Of a DNA stretch of 64,000 nt, positions 26,892 to 35,649 are shown in pieces. This DNA comes from UBA830 sp038146925 (lineage in GTDB: Bacteria; Pseudomonadota; Alphaproteobacteria; MPNO01; UBA830): the NCBI GenBank assembly GCA_038146925.1, contig JAYQSP010000005.1, positions 1 to 64,000 of the forward strand, in the 5' to 3' direction. Below the pieces are notes generated by a model. It saw only the letters and a program-made list of their open reading frames with translations, searched no databases and had not been told where the DNA came from. The position numbers and the translations under genes are program-made. Position 1 is the first letter of the stretch, and the number at the start of each line of letters is the position of its first letter.

Positions 26892-28880
26892 ATGACCCCT
26901 GAGATCGGTCACTACGCAGTCGCACTGGCATTTATTTTTTCTGTTGCACAAGGTGCGATACCACTTTGGGGGGCATATAAAAATAACCCGCTGTTGATGA
27001 ACTTTGCCGTGCCAACCGCGCGGTTCCAATTCATTTTCGTGCTTCTCGCGTTTGTTTGTTTAATTATATCATTCGTCGAGTCCGACTTCTCTGTCGCGTT
27101 GGTTGCGCAAAATTCTCATACGTTGAAACCCCTGATTTACAAAATTTCTGGGGTTTGGGGTAACCACGAGGGGTCAATGCTCCTCTGGATTTTAATTCTC
27201 GCTCTTTTCGGCTTACTTGTTGGAGAGTTTGGTAACAATCTTCCCCCCAGCCTGCGAGCTAGGGTGTTGTCCATTCAGGGTCTTATCGGCGCGGGTTTCA
27301 TTGCGTTTCTCTTATTCACGTCAAACCCTTTTCTTCGTTTGGACCCGTCGCCGCTTCAAGGAAGTGGTTTAAATCCGTTACTACAAGACCCAGGCTTGGC
27401 CTTTCATCCACCCTTTCTTTATCTGGGCTATGTCGGCTTTTCCATGGCTTTTTCATTTGCGATAGCTGCTCTCATCGAGGGGAGAGTTGACCCTGCCTGG
27501 GCGCGTTGGGTTCGGCCTTGGACGCTTGTCGCGTGGACTTCTCTTACGATCGGAATCGCTCTGGGAAGTTGGTGGGCTTATTACGAACTTGGTTGGGGCG
27601 GCTGGTGGTTTTGGGACCCGGTTGAAAATGCATCATTTCTTCCATGGCTCCTGGGCACTGCGCTTTTACATTCCGCCCTCGTCCTTGAAAAACGGGATAC
27701 GCTTAAGAGTTGGACAATTCTTCTGTCAATTCTGGCGTTTGGCGCTTCGTTGTTAGGTACGTTCCTCGTTCGATCAGGAGTTTTGACCTCTGTTCATACC
27801 TTTGCAACGGACCCAGAGCGTGGAGTTTTCATACTATTCCTTTTCCTCATAGTCCTCGGCGGCGGTTTACTGCTCTACGCCATTCGCGCTCAATCATTGA
27901 AGGTTGGTGGTCTGTTCGCTCCGATCAGCAGGGAAGGAGCATTAATTCTCAACAATTTGTTTCTTGCGACGTCATTCGCTGTAGTGCTGCTAGGCACCCT
28001 TTATCCCCTTTTGTTGGATGCACTTGATGCGGGAAAGGTGTCGGTCGGCGCACCATTTTTCAATGCTACTTTTGTTCCACTAATGGTTCCTTTGCTTATT
28101 GCCTGTCCGATAGGCGCTAAGATGGCTTGGAAACGAGGCGACTTGAGTGGTGCTCTTTCCCGTCTCAAGGCAGCGTTTGCCGCATCCCTTGTGGTTATAA
28201 TTGTCTCCATGTTGCTGGATGAGAACAGAAGTTTGTTGGCGGCAGGATCGCTCGGTATTGCAGCATGGTTAATGATCGGGACTACTCTGGATTTTCTCGA
28301 AAAAATCGGCGTCCCGAAACGCTCGGTAGGAGAGGTTTTTCGCAGACTCGTCAATCTTCCGCGCTCTGCTTGGGGGGCCGCAACAGCCCACTTTGCGCTC
28401 GGCGTAATGGTTGCCGGAATAACTGTTTCCTCGGTCTGGCAGATTGAGCGAATTCAAATTATGCGGCCTGGGGATAAAGTTGAAATCGGGGGCTACACCG
28501 TGCTTTTTGAGGGTGCTGGGCAGGTTAATGGACCAAATTATAAAGCGCTTCAGGGTTTATTCTCAGTTTTTAAAGGAAAGGACAAAGTGACGGTTTTGTT
28601 GCCGGAGAAAAGAAATTACCCGGCGGAAAATTCTTCTACCACTGAAGCCGCAATCCATACGAACTTGTACTCAGACTTGTACATCGTTTTGGGAGATGCT
28701 GACGAAAAGGGTGGTTGGGCGACGCGCATATACTTTAACCCTCTTGTTCCTTGGATTTGGGTTGGGGCGGTACTGATGGCAGCTGGCGGAGCTTTATCGC
28801 TGACCGACCGAAGGTTACGTGTCGGTGCCCCGAGGAGGGCAGTCCATCCGGCGAACTCGGCAATTCCGCAAGAACATTGA
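26892..28880 (+). CDS. ccmF: Cytochrome c heme lyase subunit CcmF
   Basis: A large polytopic inner-membrane protein of system I cytochrome c maturation; with CcmH/I it attaches heme to CXXCH apocytochromes in the periplasm. About 662 residues with some 15 hydrophobic helices. The tryptophan-rich WWD motif is present (WGGWWFWDPVENASFLPW), as are VWGNHEGSMLLWI and the conserved histidines in LAFHPPFLYLGY and TSVHTFATDP. ATG 26892 is preferred to the TTG just upstream. ccmG begins one base after its stop. It is needed for the 19 CXXCH sites encoded upstream and for respiratory cytochromes in general. Confidence 0.95.
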   Translation: MTPEIGHYAVALAFIFSVAQGAIPLWGAYKNNPLLMNFAVPTARFQFIFVLLAFVCLIISFVESDFSVALVAQNSHTLKPLIYKISGVWGNHEGSMLLWILILALFGLLVGEFGNNLPPSLRARVLSIQGLIGAGFIAFLLFTSNPFLRLDPSPLQGSGLNPLLQDPGLAFHPPFLYLGYVGFSMAFSFAIAALIEGRVDPAWARWVRPWTLVAWTSLTIGIALGSWWAYYELGWGGWWFWDPVENASFLPWLLGTALLHSALVLEKRDTLKSWTILLSILAFGASLLGTFLVRSGVLTSVHTFATDPERGVFILFLFLIVLGGGLLLYAIRAQSLKVGGLFAPISREGALILNNLFLATSFAVVLLGTLYPLLLDALDAGKVSVGAPFFNATFVPLMVPLLIACPIGAKMAWKRGDLSGALSRLKAAFAASLVVIIVSMLLDENRSLLAAGSLGIAAWLMIGTTLDFLEKIGVPKRSVGEVFRRLVNLPRSAWGAATAHFALGVMVAGITVSSVWQIERIQIMRPGDKVEIGGYTVLFEGAGQVNGPNYKALQGLFSVFKGKDKVTVLLPEKRNYPAENSSTTEAAIHTNLYSDLYIVLGDADEKGGWATRIYFNPLVPWIWVGAVLMAAGGALSLTDRRLRVGAPRRAVHPANSAIPQEH

Positions 28881-28881
28881 T

Positions 28882-29430
28882 ATGTTTAAGCGCGTCACAT
28901 TCCTGCCGCTTGTAATTGTCTTTGCCGTCTCGGTTTTGTTCGCGATTTATTTGTGGCAGATCGGTCCCGGAGGAAAAGACATCTCGACACTTCCCTCCGC
29001 TATGCTTGATAAGCCAGTGCCTGAATTTGATTTGGCTCCAATTGAAGGTAGAAAGTTGGGCCTGAAGTCTGGCGACTTAAAGTCTGGTCTGTCACTGGTC
29101 AATGTATGGGCTTCCTGGTGTCCCCCTTGCCGTGTTGAACATCCTTTTTTAATGGCTTTGGCCGAAAAGGGAGTAACGATTTACGGGATAAACTATCGGG
29201 ATAAGCCAGCTGACGCACTTCGTTTCCTGAGAAATTTGGGTGACCCCTACAAACAGATCGGTGCTGACACGACTGGCAGGGTATCGATAGACTGGGGTAT
29301 TTATGGGTACCCAGAGACCTTTTTAGTGGATCACACGGGAAGGATCCGCTACCGCCACGTGGGACCAATTTCTTCAGAGGTTATTGAAACTGTATTTAAT
29401 CCACTGATGGAAAAAATCGCGAAAAAATGA
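28882..29430 (+). CDS. ccmG: Thiol:disulfide interchange protein CcmG/DsbE
   Basis: A membrane-anchored periplasmic thioredoxin-like protein that reduces apocytochrome c cysteines before heme attachment. One N-terminal helix (about 5-24), then a thioredoxin fold with active site WASWCPPCRVEHP and the cis-proline region GYPETFLVDHTG. 182 residues, normal. ATG 28882 lies just after the ccmF stop; the long upstream extension overlaps ccmF and is rejected. Its stop overlaps the ccmH start. Confidence 0.95.
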   Translation: MFKRVTFLPLVIVFAVSVLFAIYLWQIGPGGKDISTLPSAMLDKPVPEFDLAPIEGRKLGLKSGDLKSGLSLVNVWASWCPPCRVEHPFLMALAEKGVTIYGINYRDKPADALRFLRNLGDPYKQIGADTTGRVSIDWGIYGYPETFLVDHTGRIRYRHVGPISSEVIETVFNPLMEKIAKK

Positions 29431-29888
29431 AAACGGTAATATTCTTACTTTTTTTTCTCGTGACGCCGGCTCTGGCTATTCAGCCAGATGAAATTCTTGA
29501 AGATAAACTTCTTGAGGAACGTGCACGCGTTATCAGCAAAGAACTACGTTGCCTCGTTTGCCAAAACCAGTCGATTGATGATTCTGATGCCCCCCTGGCA
29601 AGGGATCTTCGGGTGTTGGTACGAGAACGGCTTCAGGCGGGTGAGAGCGATGAGAAAGTGATTAAGTTTGTTGTCGATCGCTATGGTGACTTTGTTTTGC
29701 TCCGGCCACCTATAAAAGCATCCACGCTAGCACTTTGGCTTTCTCCGATCGCAATACTGATCGTTGGCGTGGTCATTTTACTGATGCGGTTCCGGAAGCA
29801 AGAGAAAAATATGCCGGTTCAGGTCGAGCCTCTATCGAGTGAGGAGACCAAAAAGCTCGAGGCGGCGCTCGGAAAGGATAGAAGGTAG
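29427..29888 (+). CDS. ccmH: Cytochrome c maturation protein CcmH
   Basis: A periplasmic, membrane-anchored component of the heme ligation complex. Signal peptide at 1-17, the redox motif LRCLVCQNQSIDDSDAPLAR, a conserved helical part (LVRERLQAGESDEKVIKFVV), and one C-terminal membrane helix (about 107-127). 153 residues, normal. It overlaps ccmG by 4 bases and is directly followed by ccmI. Confidence 0.95.
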   Translation: MKTVIFLLFFLVTPALAIQPDEILEDKLLEERARVISKELRCLVCQNQSIDDSDAPLARDLRVLVRERLQAGESDEKVIKFVVDRYGDFVLLRPPIKASTLALWLSPIAILIVGVVILLMRFRKQEKNMPVQVEPLSSEETKKLEAALGKDRR

Positions 29889-31292
29889 ATGGAGGGGTAC
29901 CTTGTTCTCTCCCTAATGGCGGTTGTATGTGCAGCATTATTGTGGCGGCCGTTGATGAATAGCGGGCGTCCAACTGCCACCCGTGCGGAGTATGAATTAG
30001 AGTTCTACAAAGACCAGTTAAACGAAGTCGAACGGGATCGAGAACGCGGCATCATAAGTAATGAGGAGGCCGAGGCATCGCGGCTCGAGATAAGTCGTAA
30101 AATAATTAATTGCGGGGATATCAGAGCTTCGCAATCAATTTGGCCCCAAAAAAAACAAGCGAGATTTGCTGTATCGGTAGCTTTATTTATTCCTGTCGCT
30201 GCGTCACTTATATATTTGGTGCAGGGGTCACCCGGTCTGAAAGGCAGCTCTGTCAAAATTGCTGAACGTGGCCAAACCACGCTAAATGAAATCACTCCTC
30301 AGCTAAGGGCTGAGATCACCGAGCTGCGGGATAGGTTAGAAAAAAACCCCAATGAATTAGCAACTTGGGTTGCCCTCGGTCGCGCCCTCTTCAGATCACA
30401 CGAGTTCGCTCTTGCAGCGCAAACTTTCATGCAGGCAACTACTTTTTTTCCAGAAAATGCCGAGCTTTTTGCGAGAGCCGGCGAGGCGCTTGTCTATGGC
30501 TCAGATGGTGTGGTGGTGCCGGCAGCTGAGCTGGCTTTCAAGAGATCCTTGAAGCTTTTGCCGAATGATGCGCGAAGCCGTTATTACTTGGCATTGGGAG
30601 ATCAGCAAAATGGACGCCTCGAAGGGGCGCTAAGAAAATGGAAAAAACTTGCGGCGGATTCTCCGCCAGATGCGCCTTGGCAAGATACTTTGAGAGCAAG
30701 GATCGCCTCTCTTTCTGAGCAAATCGGGAAAACGTCGGATCGCGCTCCTTTAAACACAAATAGTGATCAAGACGCTCGGACAGAGATTGACAGCGCGAGC
30801 CCTGGCCCGAGCCGCGAAGACATTGCTGCAGCGCAAGAACTCTCGCCTGAAGAGCGTAAGGAAATGATCCGGTCAATGGTTGATCGGCTTGCAACCAGGC
30901 TAGAGACTAACCCAGGTGATCTAGCCGGTTGGAGGAGGTTAGCGCGTGCTCGCAAAGTTCTCGGTCAAAAAGCTGAGGAAAAAGTAGCACTCGGAAAAAT
31001 AGCCGGCCTTGAACCGAAAAATGTGCAGGCTCAACTGGACTATCTAACTGTAGTGGTAGAATCGGCATCCCCTCAACTCCCTAGCTCTGAGGAATTGGGG
31101 CCGACACTGGTTCGTATCCTGAGAAGGGATGATCGAAATCCGACCGCCCTTTGGTATTCAGGTTTATTGGCAAAATCTGAGGGGCGCAATGCAGATGCTA
31201 AAAAACATTGGTCGAACTTACTTTCAGTGTCGGATCCGAATAGCCCTCGATACGTCGAGCTGAAAGATCAGATAAGTTCACTAGGAAAATAA
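29889..31292 (+). CDS. ccmI: Cytochrome c maturation protein CcmI (TPR)
   Basis: The apocytochrome chaperone of system I. Two N-terminal membrane helices (about 1-20 and 95-115) flank a cytoplasmic loop with the typical EFYKDQLNEVERDRERGIIS. The periplasmic part holds TPR units (WVALGRALFRSHEFALAAQT, then SRYYLALGDQQNGRLEGALR) and a second TPR block near the C-terminus. 467 residues, as in alphaproteobacterial CcmI. It starts directly after the ccmH stop and ends 3 bases from the convergent cyclase gene. Confidence 0.9.
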   Translation: MEGYLVLSLMAVVCAALLWRPLMNSGRPTATRAEYELEFYKDQLNEVERDRERGIISNEEAEASRLEISRKIINCGDIRASQSIWPQKKQARFAVSVALFIPVAASLIYLVQGSPGLKGSSVKIAERGQTTLNEITPQLRAEITELRDRLEKNPNELATWVALGRALFRSHEFALAAQTFMQATTFFPENAELFARAGEALVYGSDGVVVPAAELAFKRSLKLLPNDARSRYYLALGDQQNGRLEGALRKWKKLAADSPPDAPWQDTLRARIASLSEQIGKTSDRAPLNTNSDQDARTEIDSASPGPSREDIAAAQELSPEERKEMIRSMVDRLATRLETNPGDLAGWRRLARARKVLGQKAEEKVALGKIAGLEPKNVQAQLDYLTVVVESASPQLPSSEELGPTLVRILRRDDRNPTALWYSGLLAKSEGRNADAKKHWSNLLSVSDPNSPRYVELKDQISSLGK

Positions 31293-31295
31293 GGA

Positions 31296-33548
31296 TTATT
31301 TAGAGGTCGCCGAATACACGCCGTCCCAATTTGGTCCCAGGTCTTGCTCACGATGAACACTGATTCGGTTGCGGTATAAATCGACAAAGGTCGATAAATC
31401 GATCTCATTTAATTCTTCAAGCTTTTCAAGTATCATGACAGCGTCATCCCATTTTTGATTTCTATAATTTTTTAGGAATAATCCATTTGTTTTTGCGACA
31501 TTAGAGAACCAATTTTCAGTTTGTGTGTCACTGTCTCCGACGAGTGCAAATATTCGCACTGGATCATCTTTTCCTACTACCCGGATCAAATCCAACTCAA
31601 GCCAAGCAAAATCAGGCGCAGAATTAACAGTCTCCTCGCCGACAACGATTGGGACACCATAAGTTTTTGATTGTCCCTCTAACCTTGAGGCAACGTTGGC
31701 AGTGTCGCCTAAAACCGAATAGTCAAAACGTTGATCGGATCCCATATTTCCAACGCAGCAAGTCCCTGTATTTATTCCTATCCCGATGGATACCGGTGGT
31801 CTCTTTTTTCCATCGGCCAAAGATTTTTCATTAAGACTTTCATTAAAATCATGCAGTCCCCTCATCATTGCGAGTGCTGCTATTGCGGCTTCTTCCCTGT
31901 GTTTGGGGTTATCTATAGGCGCGTTCCAAAATGCCATGATTGCATCCCCCATGTATTTGTCGATTGTCCCATTGTGTTGGAGGATGATGTCGGTCATTGG
32001 GGTCAAATATTCATTGATAAAGCTTGTCAACTCTGACGCCGACATACTCTCTGATATTTTTGTAAAGCCGCGGATATCAGAGAACATAATTGTCATTTCT
32101 TTTGTCTCTCCACCGAGTTTTAAAAGGTCAGGCTCTTCAGCTAATTTCTCAACGAGATCTGGAGATAAATATCGACTAAATGCACCCCTAACATATTTTT
32201 TCTCTGACTCCGTCCTCAGGAATGCGATGAAAGAACCGGTCACATAAATTAGTACAATGACAAGTGAGGGATAAACTGGGTCGACTAATAGCTTGTATTC
32301 GGAATAGGCGAACCACGGCGTCATGATAGAGATGGCGAGTCCGATCAGCGCAATAAACGCGCATTTAAAAGCGCCGTAACGCGGAATTAAAAACGATAGC
32401 ACGGCGCCTAGGAAAAATAGCCAGAGAATTTCCGCACCCGGCATCCAGGCAGGACGCTGGAGATGTTGCCCAAGTATCATTTGTTCGATCGCCATCGCGT
32501 GAACTTCGACCCCCGCAATTGCGGTTTCCATGGGCGTAGAACGGATGTCTTTGAGGCCTGCGGCGCTGGTTCCTATTAAGACAATATGACCACGAATTTT
32601 TTGGACCGCCGATTTAGACTCAAATAAGTCGATTGCCGAAACATACCTCTCTGGGATGTGACCTGTATCGTGAAGCCACAGCTGCCCATTCCCTGCGGTT
32701 GGAACTTTAATCCGCCCAACTCTAATTTCTTGCAGGCCCAGGTTTTCTCCAAAGCTCTCGACGCCACTGGCTCCTGATGACCGAAGGAGATAGGTAGACG
32801 CTCTTTGCGCAACTCTTAAAGCTTCGACAGATAGCGTCGGAAATATTTCTTTGGCGAATTTCTCGCCAGAGTTTAACCGCACGAAAAGAGGTACACGGCG
32901 GATTATACCATCGCTATCCAGCGCGCTATTTATGCTGCCGAGGCCCGCTGTGCTGGAGCTTAAAACATCAAGAGCCTTGACCACGCCGCTGTATGATTGA
33001 AAGAAGCGTCTGGGATCGTTCCCTTGCTGCGCGTAGCTCCATTTCGGATCCGGTCTATCTCGTACATCACCGCTATTGTCGAACATTATACCCAGGACTG
33101 TGGGAAGCCGTTTCAGTGTGGAAGCCAGCACCTCATCATGATCGGGTAATTTCGAGATTAGGTCGGAGAGCTCTGGGTTTGCAGATATGCCCTCGAATTT
33201 TTTCCATTGTTTTAATATTGTGGATGGTGACGTGCGATCTGGTTCCGCAAAGAGGATATCAAAGGCAACAGCCGCGGCACCTGCTTTTTGCAGTTTAATC
33301 AATAATTCAGCCATTACTGTTCGTGGCCATGGCCATTGCCCCAGTGCTTCCAAGCTTTTTTCATCTATGTCGACTATACGAACAGGCAGTTTTTGGTATG
33401 GCCTTGGCTCAACCCGTTGTATTTGATCAAATCCCATAAGCCGAAGCCGCTGGATGGGAGGGGGGTCAAGAAGACCTATCAATATTGCCAATATTAAGGT
33501 AATGATAGGTATGAGTTTAATAAGGGATTGTTTTTGAATAATTTTCAT
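31296..33548 (-). CDS. CHASE2-domain adenylate cyclase
   Basis: A membrane-bound class III nucleotide cyclase of 750 residues. An N-terminal helix (about 10-26) is followed by a periplasmic CHASE2 sensor (about 30-370, with VRIVDIDEKSLEALGQWPWP), three membrane helices (about 380-450) and a cytoplasmic cyclase domain (about 480-690). The metal-binding aspartates are in MFSDIRGFTKIS and DKYMGDAIMAFW; VLGDTANVASRLE carries the transition-state region. The Lys in DKYMGD and the Asp in LGDTANVAS favour ATP over GTP. About 60 residues follow the domain. It converges with ccmI. A cNMP-binding Fe-S protein lies in the same window, so a functional link is possible but unproven. Confidence 0.9.
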   Translation of the reverse strand: MKIIQKQSLIKLIPIITLILAILIGLLDPPPIQRLRLMGFDQIQRVEPRPYQKLPVRIVDIDEKSLEALGQWPWPRTVMAELLIKLQKAGAAAVAFDILFAEPDRTSPSTILKQWKKFEGISANPELSDLISKLPDHDEVLASTLKRLPTVLGIMFDNSGDVRDRPDPKWSYAQQGNDPRRFFQSYSGVVKALDVLSSSTAGLGSINSALDSDGIIRRVPLFVRLNSGEKFAKEIFPTLSVEALRVAQRASTYLLRSSGASGVESFGENLGLQEIRVGRIKVPTAGNGQLWLHDTGHIPERYVSAIDLFESKSAVQKIRGHIVLIGTSAAGLKDIRSTPMETAIAGVEVHAMAIEQMILGQHLQRPAWMPGAEILWLFFLGAVLSFLIPRYGAFKCAFIALIGLAISIMTPWFAYSEYKLLVDPVYPSLVIVLIYVTGSFIAFLRTESEKKYVRGAFSRYLSPDLVEKLAEEPDLLKLGGETKEMTIMFSDIRGFTKISESMSASELTSFINEYLTPMTDIILQHNGTIDKYMGDAIMAFWNAPIDNPKHREEAAIAALAMMRGLHDFNESLNEKSLADGKKRPPVSIGIGINTGTCCVGNMGSDQRFDYSVLGDTANVASRLEGQSKTYGVPIVVGEETVNSAPDFAWLELDLIRVVGKDDPVRIFALVGDSDTQTENWFSNVAKTNGLFLKNYRNQKWDDAVMILEKLEELNEIDLSTFVDLYRNRISVHREQDLGPNWDGVYSATSK

Positions 33549-33821
33549 AAGAATTAATATTCTATCTATGAATTGCCATTTCCAAAAAAGTTAGCGCGTT
33601 TAAAGATGCATTTGCCAAATTTTAAGGCGTTAACACATACTTTTGTAATACGCAGACCGTCTTCTTAGGTATCGGAAAGCGCGTGACCTGCCTCCGCGAA
33701 TAATTCCACAAGTTACTTTAGACTGTCTATCGGGCGCTGAGTAGCCTACAGACTTCTATCAGCGGAGGACGGATCGACGCGGTGAGGGATGCGGTGAAGG
33801 GTAATCCGTCGCCTTGGCGGA
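33549..33821. other. Intergenic region leading into IS debris
   Basis: This should carry the promoter of the minus-strand cyclase gene in its AT-rich first part (33549-33660). From about 33700 base composition rises toward the GC-rich right half. No gene is recognised. Confidence 0.4.
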
Positions 33822-33893
33822 TGAGAAATCCGTTTCGCTATTTCAACTCATCGCCGGCTGCAGTTAACGTGTAAATGCCGGTACTGGCAGGAA
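33822..33893 (+). mobile_element. IS6-family 5' fragment C
   Basis: The run atgagaaatccgtttcgcta with the following tttcaactcatcgccg copies the start of the IS6 transposase gene at 33951 with a few substitutions, then stops after about 38 bases. It lies immediately upstream of the complete element in the same direction, so a second element once abutted it. Confidence 0.6.
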
Positions 33894-34699
33894 GGCATTG
33901 TCAGAGTAAAACGGCTTGAGGCAGGGTAGGGCGTTCTCTAGCCTGCGCGGATGAGAAATCCCTTCCGTTATTTCAATTCTTCGCCCGAGATTATTCGCCT
34001 GACGGTGATGATGTACGTCCGGTATCCGCTGTCGCTGCGGCAGGTTGAAGATCTGCTGTTTGAGCGCGGTATCGATATCTGCCATGAGACGGTCCGTTTC
34101 TGGTGGAACCGGTTCGGGCCGATGTTCGCGGCCGAAATCCGGAAACGCAGGGTTCAAAGTCAAACATACTCACGGTGGCGCTGGCACCTAGACGAGGTGT
34201 TCGTGAAGATTAACGGTGAGACACATTATCTCTGGCGTGCCGTGGATCACGAGGGTGAGGTGCTCGAGGTGTTTGCAACGAAACGGCGAGATCGCAAGGC
34301 GGCGCTTCAGTTTCTGAAGCGCGCGATGAAACGCTACGGTCAGCCAAAAGTGATCGTAACTGACCGACTAAAATCTTACCGGGCGGCAATGAAGGTGATC
34401 GGTAATTCTGCCGACCAGGAGTATGGTCGCTGGCTTAACAACCGGGCCGAAAACTCACATCAGCCGTTCCGAAGACGGGAAGGGGCGATGTCGAAATTCC
34501 GGGACGTGAAGACTCTGCAAAAGTTCGCTTCCGTTCATGCTTCGATCCACAATCACTTCAACCTCGATCGCCATCTCAACAGCCGCGAAACTTTCAGACA
34601 AGATCGATCAGCCACCTTGGCAGAATGGCGCCAATTGGCGGCGTAAGATCTGCATCATGCGGAATTTTGGAGGCTGGTTTGCAAAGGACTGACAACACC
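33894..34699 (+). mobile_element. IS6-family insertion sequence, apparently complete
   Basis: An ~806-base element, the size expected for IS6. The left end ggcattgtcag (33894-33904) pairs with ctgacaacacc (34689-34699) at the right end, 9 of 11 positions matching. It encodes one transposase (33951-34646). The flanks share caggaa (33888-33893 and 34701-34706), one base from the proposed right end, a weak hint of target duplication. Related debris at 1.15-1.65 kb has the same left end in the opposite orientation. The exact right boundary is uncertain because ISL3-like coding sequence abuts or overlaps it. Confidence 0.6.
33951..34646 (+). CDS. IS6-family transposase
   Basis: A 231-residue DDE transposase. 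An N-terminal zinc-finger-like/HTH part (SPEIIRLTVMMYVRYPLSLR, VEDLLFERGIDICHETVRFW) is followed by the catalytic core: first Asp in WHLDEVFVKINGETHYLWRA, second Asp in VIVTDRLKSYRAA, and Glu in NNRAENSHQPFRRREGAM. The frame is intact and all three acidic residues are present, so it may be active. It sits at the point where base composition changes. Confidence 0.93.
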   Translation: MRNPFRYFNSSPEIIRLTVMMYVRYPLSLRQVEDLLFERGIDICHETVRFWWNRFGPMFAAEIRKRRVQSQTYSRWRWHLDEVFVKINGETHYLWRAVDHEGEVLEVFATKRRDRKAALQFLKRAMKRYGQPKVIVTDRLKSYRAAMKVIGNSADQEYGRWLNNRAENSHQPFRRREGAMSKFRDVKTLQKFASVHASIHNHFNLDRHLNSRETFRQDRSATLAEWRQLAA

Positions 34700-34877
34700 C
34701 CAGGAACGCATCTTGGAGCGGTGGACATCAACCTACAACAACGCCCGCATGGAAGCCCTCAACGGCATCTTCAAGGCCGCCAGGGCGCGGGCCAGAGGGT
34801 ACCGAAACGTGGCCACCTTCATCACCATCATCTACCTGATCGCCGCACCGCTCCAAAACCTGTTCAATTCCATTTGA
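34700..34877 (+). pseudogene. ISL3-family transposase C-terminal fragment
   Basis: The reading ending at TGA 34875-34877 gives the typical ISL3-family C-terminus: NNARMEALNGIFKAARARAR, then GYRNVATFITIIYLIAAPLQ. Only about the last 60-75 residues remain; the N-terminal and catalytic part is missing. In-frame sequence may extend upstream into the end of the IS6 element (to about 34655). It is a dead remnant. Confidence 0.8.
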
Positions 34878-35070
34878 TACGTCGAGGAGCCTCTTTTAGC
34901 TGGTTAATCCGTACGGGCCATGACGGGCTGGATGGTAACACCGCATCGTTACGAAATGCCATACAGGCCACCGTGTGCGGTCCGCAGGATTGTCCGCCGG
35001 GGACTTATGCTCCGCGCCGAAGTGGGGTAGTTTCGCCGCCACCCCTGATATCGCGACCGGGAGAAGCCGA

Positions 35071-35649
35071 ATGTCGGCATGGATCGAGATGATTTCGGAT
35101 CAGGATGCAGACGGCGATGTGCGCGATGCACTTGCCGACGCCCGAACGCCGCACGGCACCGTCGACAATGTGTTGCGCGTGCATTCGCTGCGTCCGAACA
35201 CCATGCGCGGTCATATGGCGCTGTACCGGTCGGTGCTGCACGACGAGTCCAACACGATCCCGACCTGGTTTCAGGAAACCATCGGTTCCTACGTATCGAT
35301 GATCAACGACTGCCCTTATTCGTTGGCGAACCACTGGGCAAACGCTGCCCATCTTATCGACGATCCGGAGCGCGCGGCGGCAGTGGAAACAGCGCTCCGC
35401 GCGCGTCGTCCCCAGGATGCTTTCGATGGCGCCGAGCTGGCGCTGTTGCGCTATGCCGAAAAACTGACCGTATCGCCCGACAAGATGGAAGAAACCGATA
35501 TCGCCCAGTTGCGTGAATCCGGCGTGAACGACGGCGAGATTCTCGAATCCAATCAGATCATCTGCTATTTCAACTATGTAAACCGCAGCATTAACGGGCT
35601 CGGTGTTACCACCGAAGGGGATGTCGTGGGGTACTACGCCGACGCATGA
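35071..35649 (+). CDS. AhpD/carboxymuconolactone-decarboxylase-like protein
   Basis: A 192-residue all-helical protein of the peroxidase-related/CMD-like superfamily. The usual CXXC...H site appears as NDCPYSLANHW: the first Cys and the His are kept but the second Cys is Ser, so classic AhpD disulfide chemistry is unlikely. The surrounding helices (WFQETIGSYVSMI, ALLRYAEKLTVSPDKM) fit the fold. ATG 35071 follows a gggagaag ribosome binding site; the upstream extension is rejected. The stop overlaps the start of the next gene by 4 bases, so it is coupled to the 2OG-oxygenase-like gene. The physiological substrate is unknown. Confidence 0.75.
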   Translation: MSAWIEMISDQDADGDVRDALADARTPHGTVDNVLRVHSLRPNTMRGHMALYRSVLHDESNTIPTWFQETIGSYVSMINDCPYSLANHWANAAHLIDDPERAAAVETALRARRPQDAFDGAELALLRYAEKLTVSPDKMEETDIAQLRESGVNDGEILESNQIICYFNYVNRSINGLGVTTEGDVVGYYADA

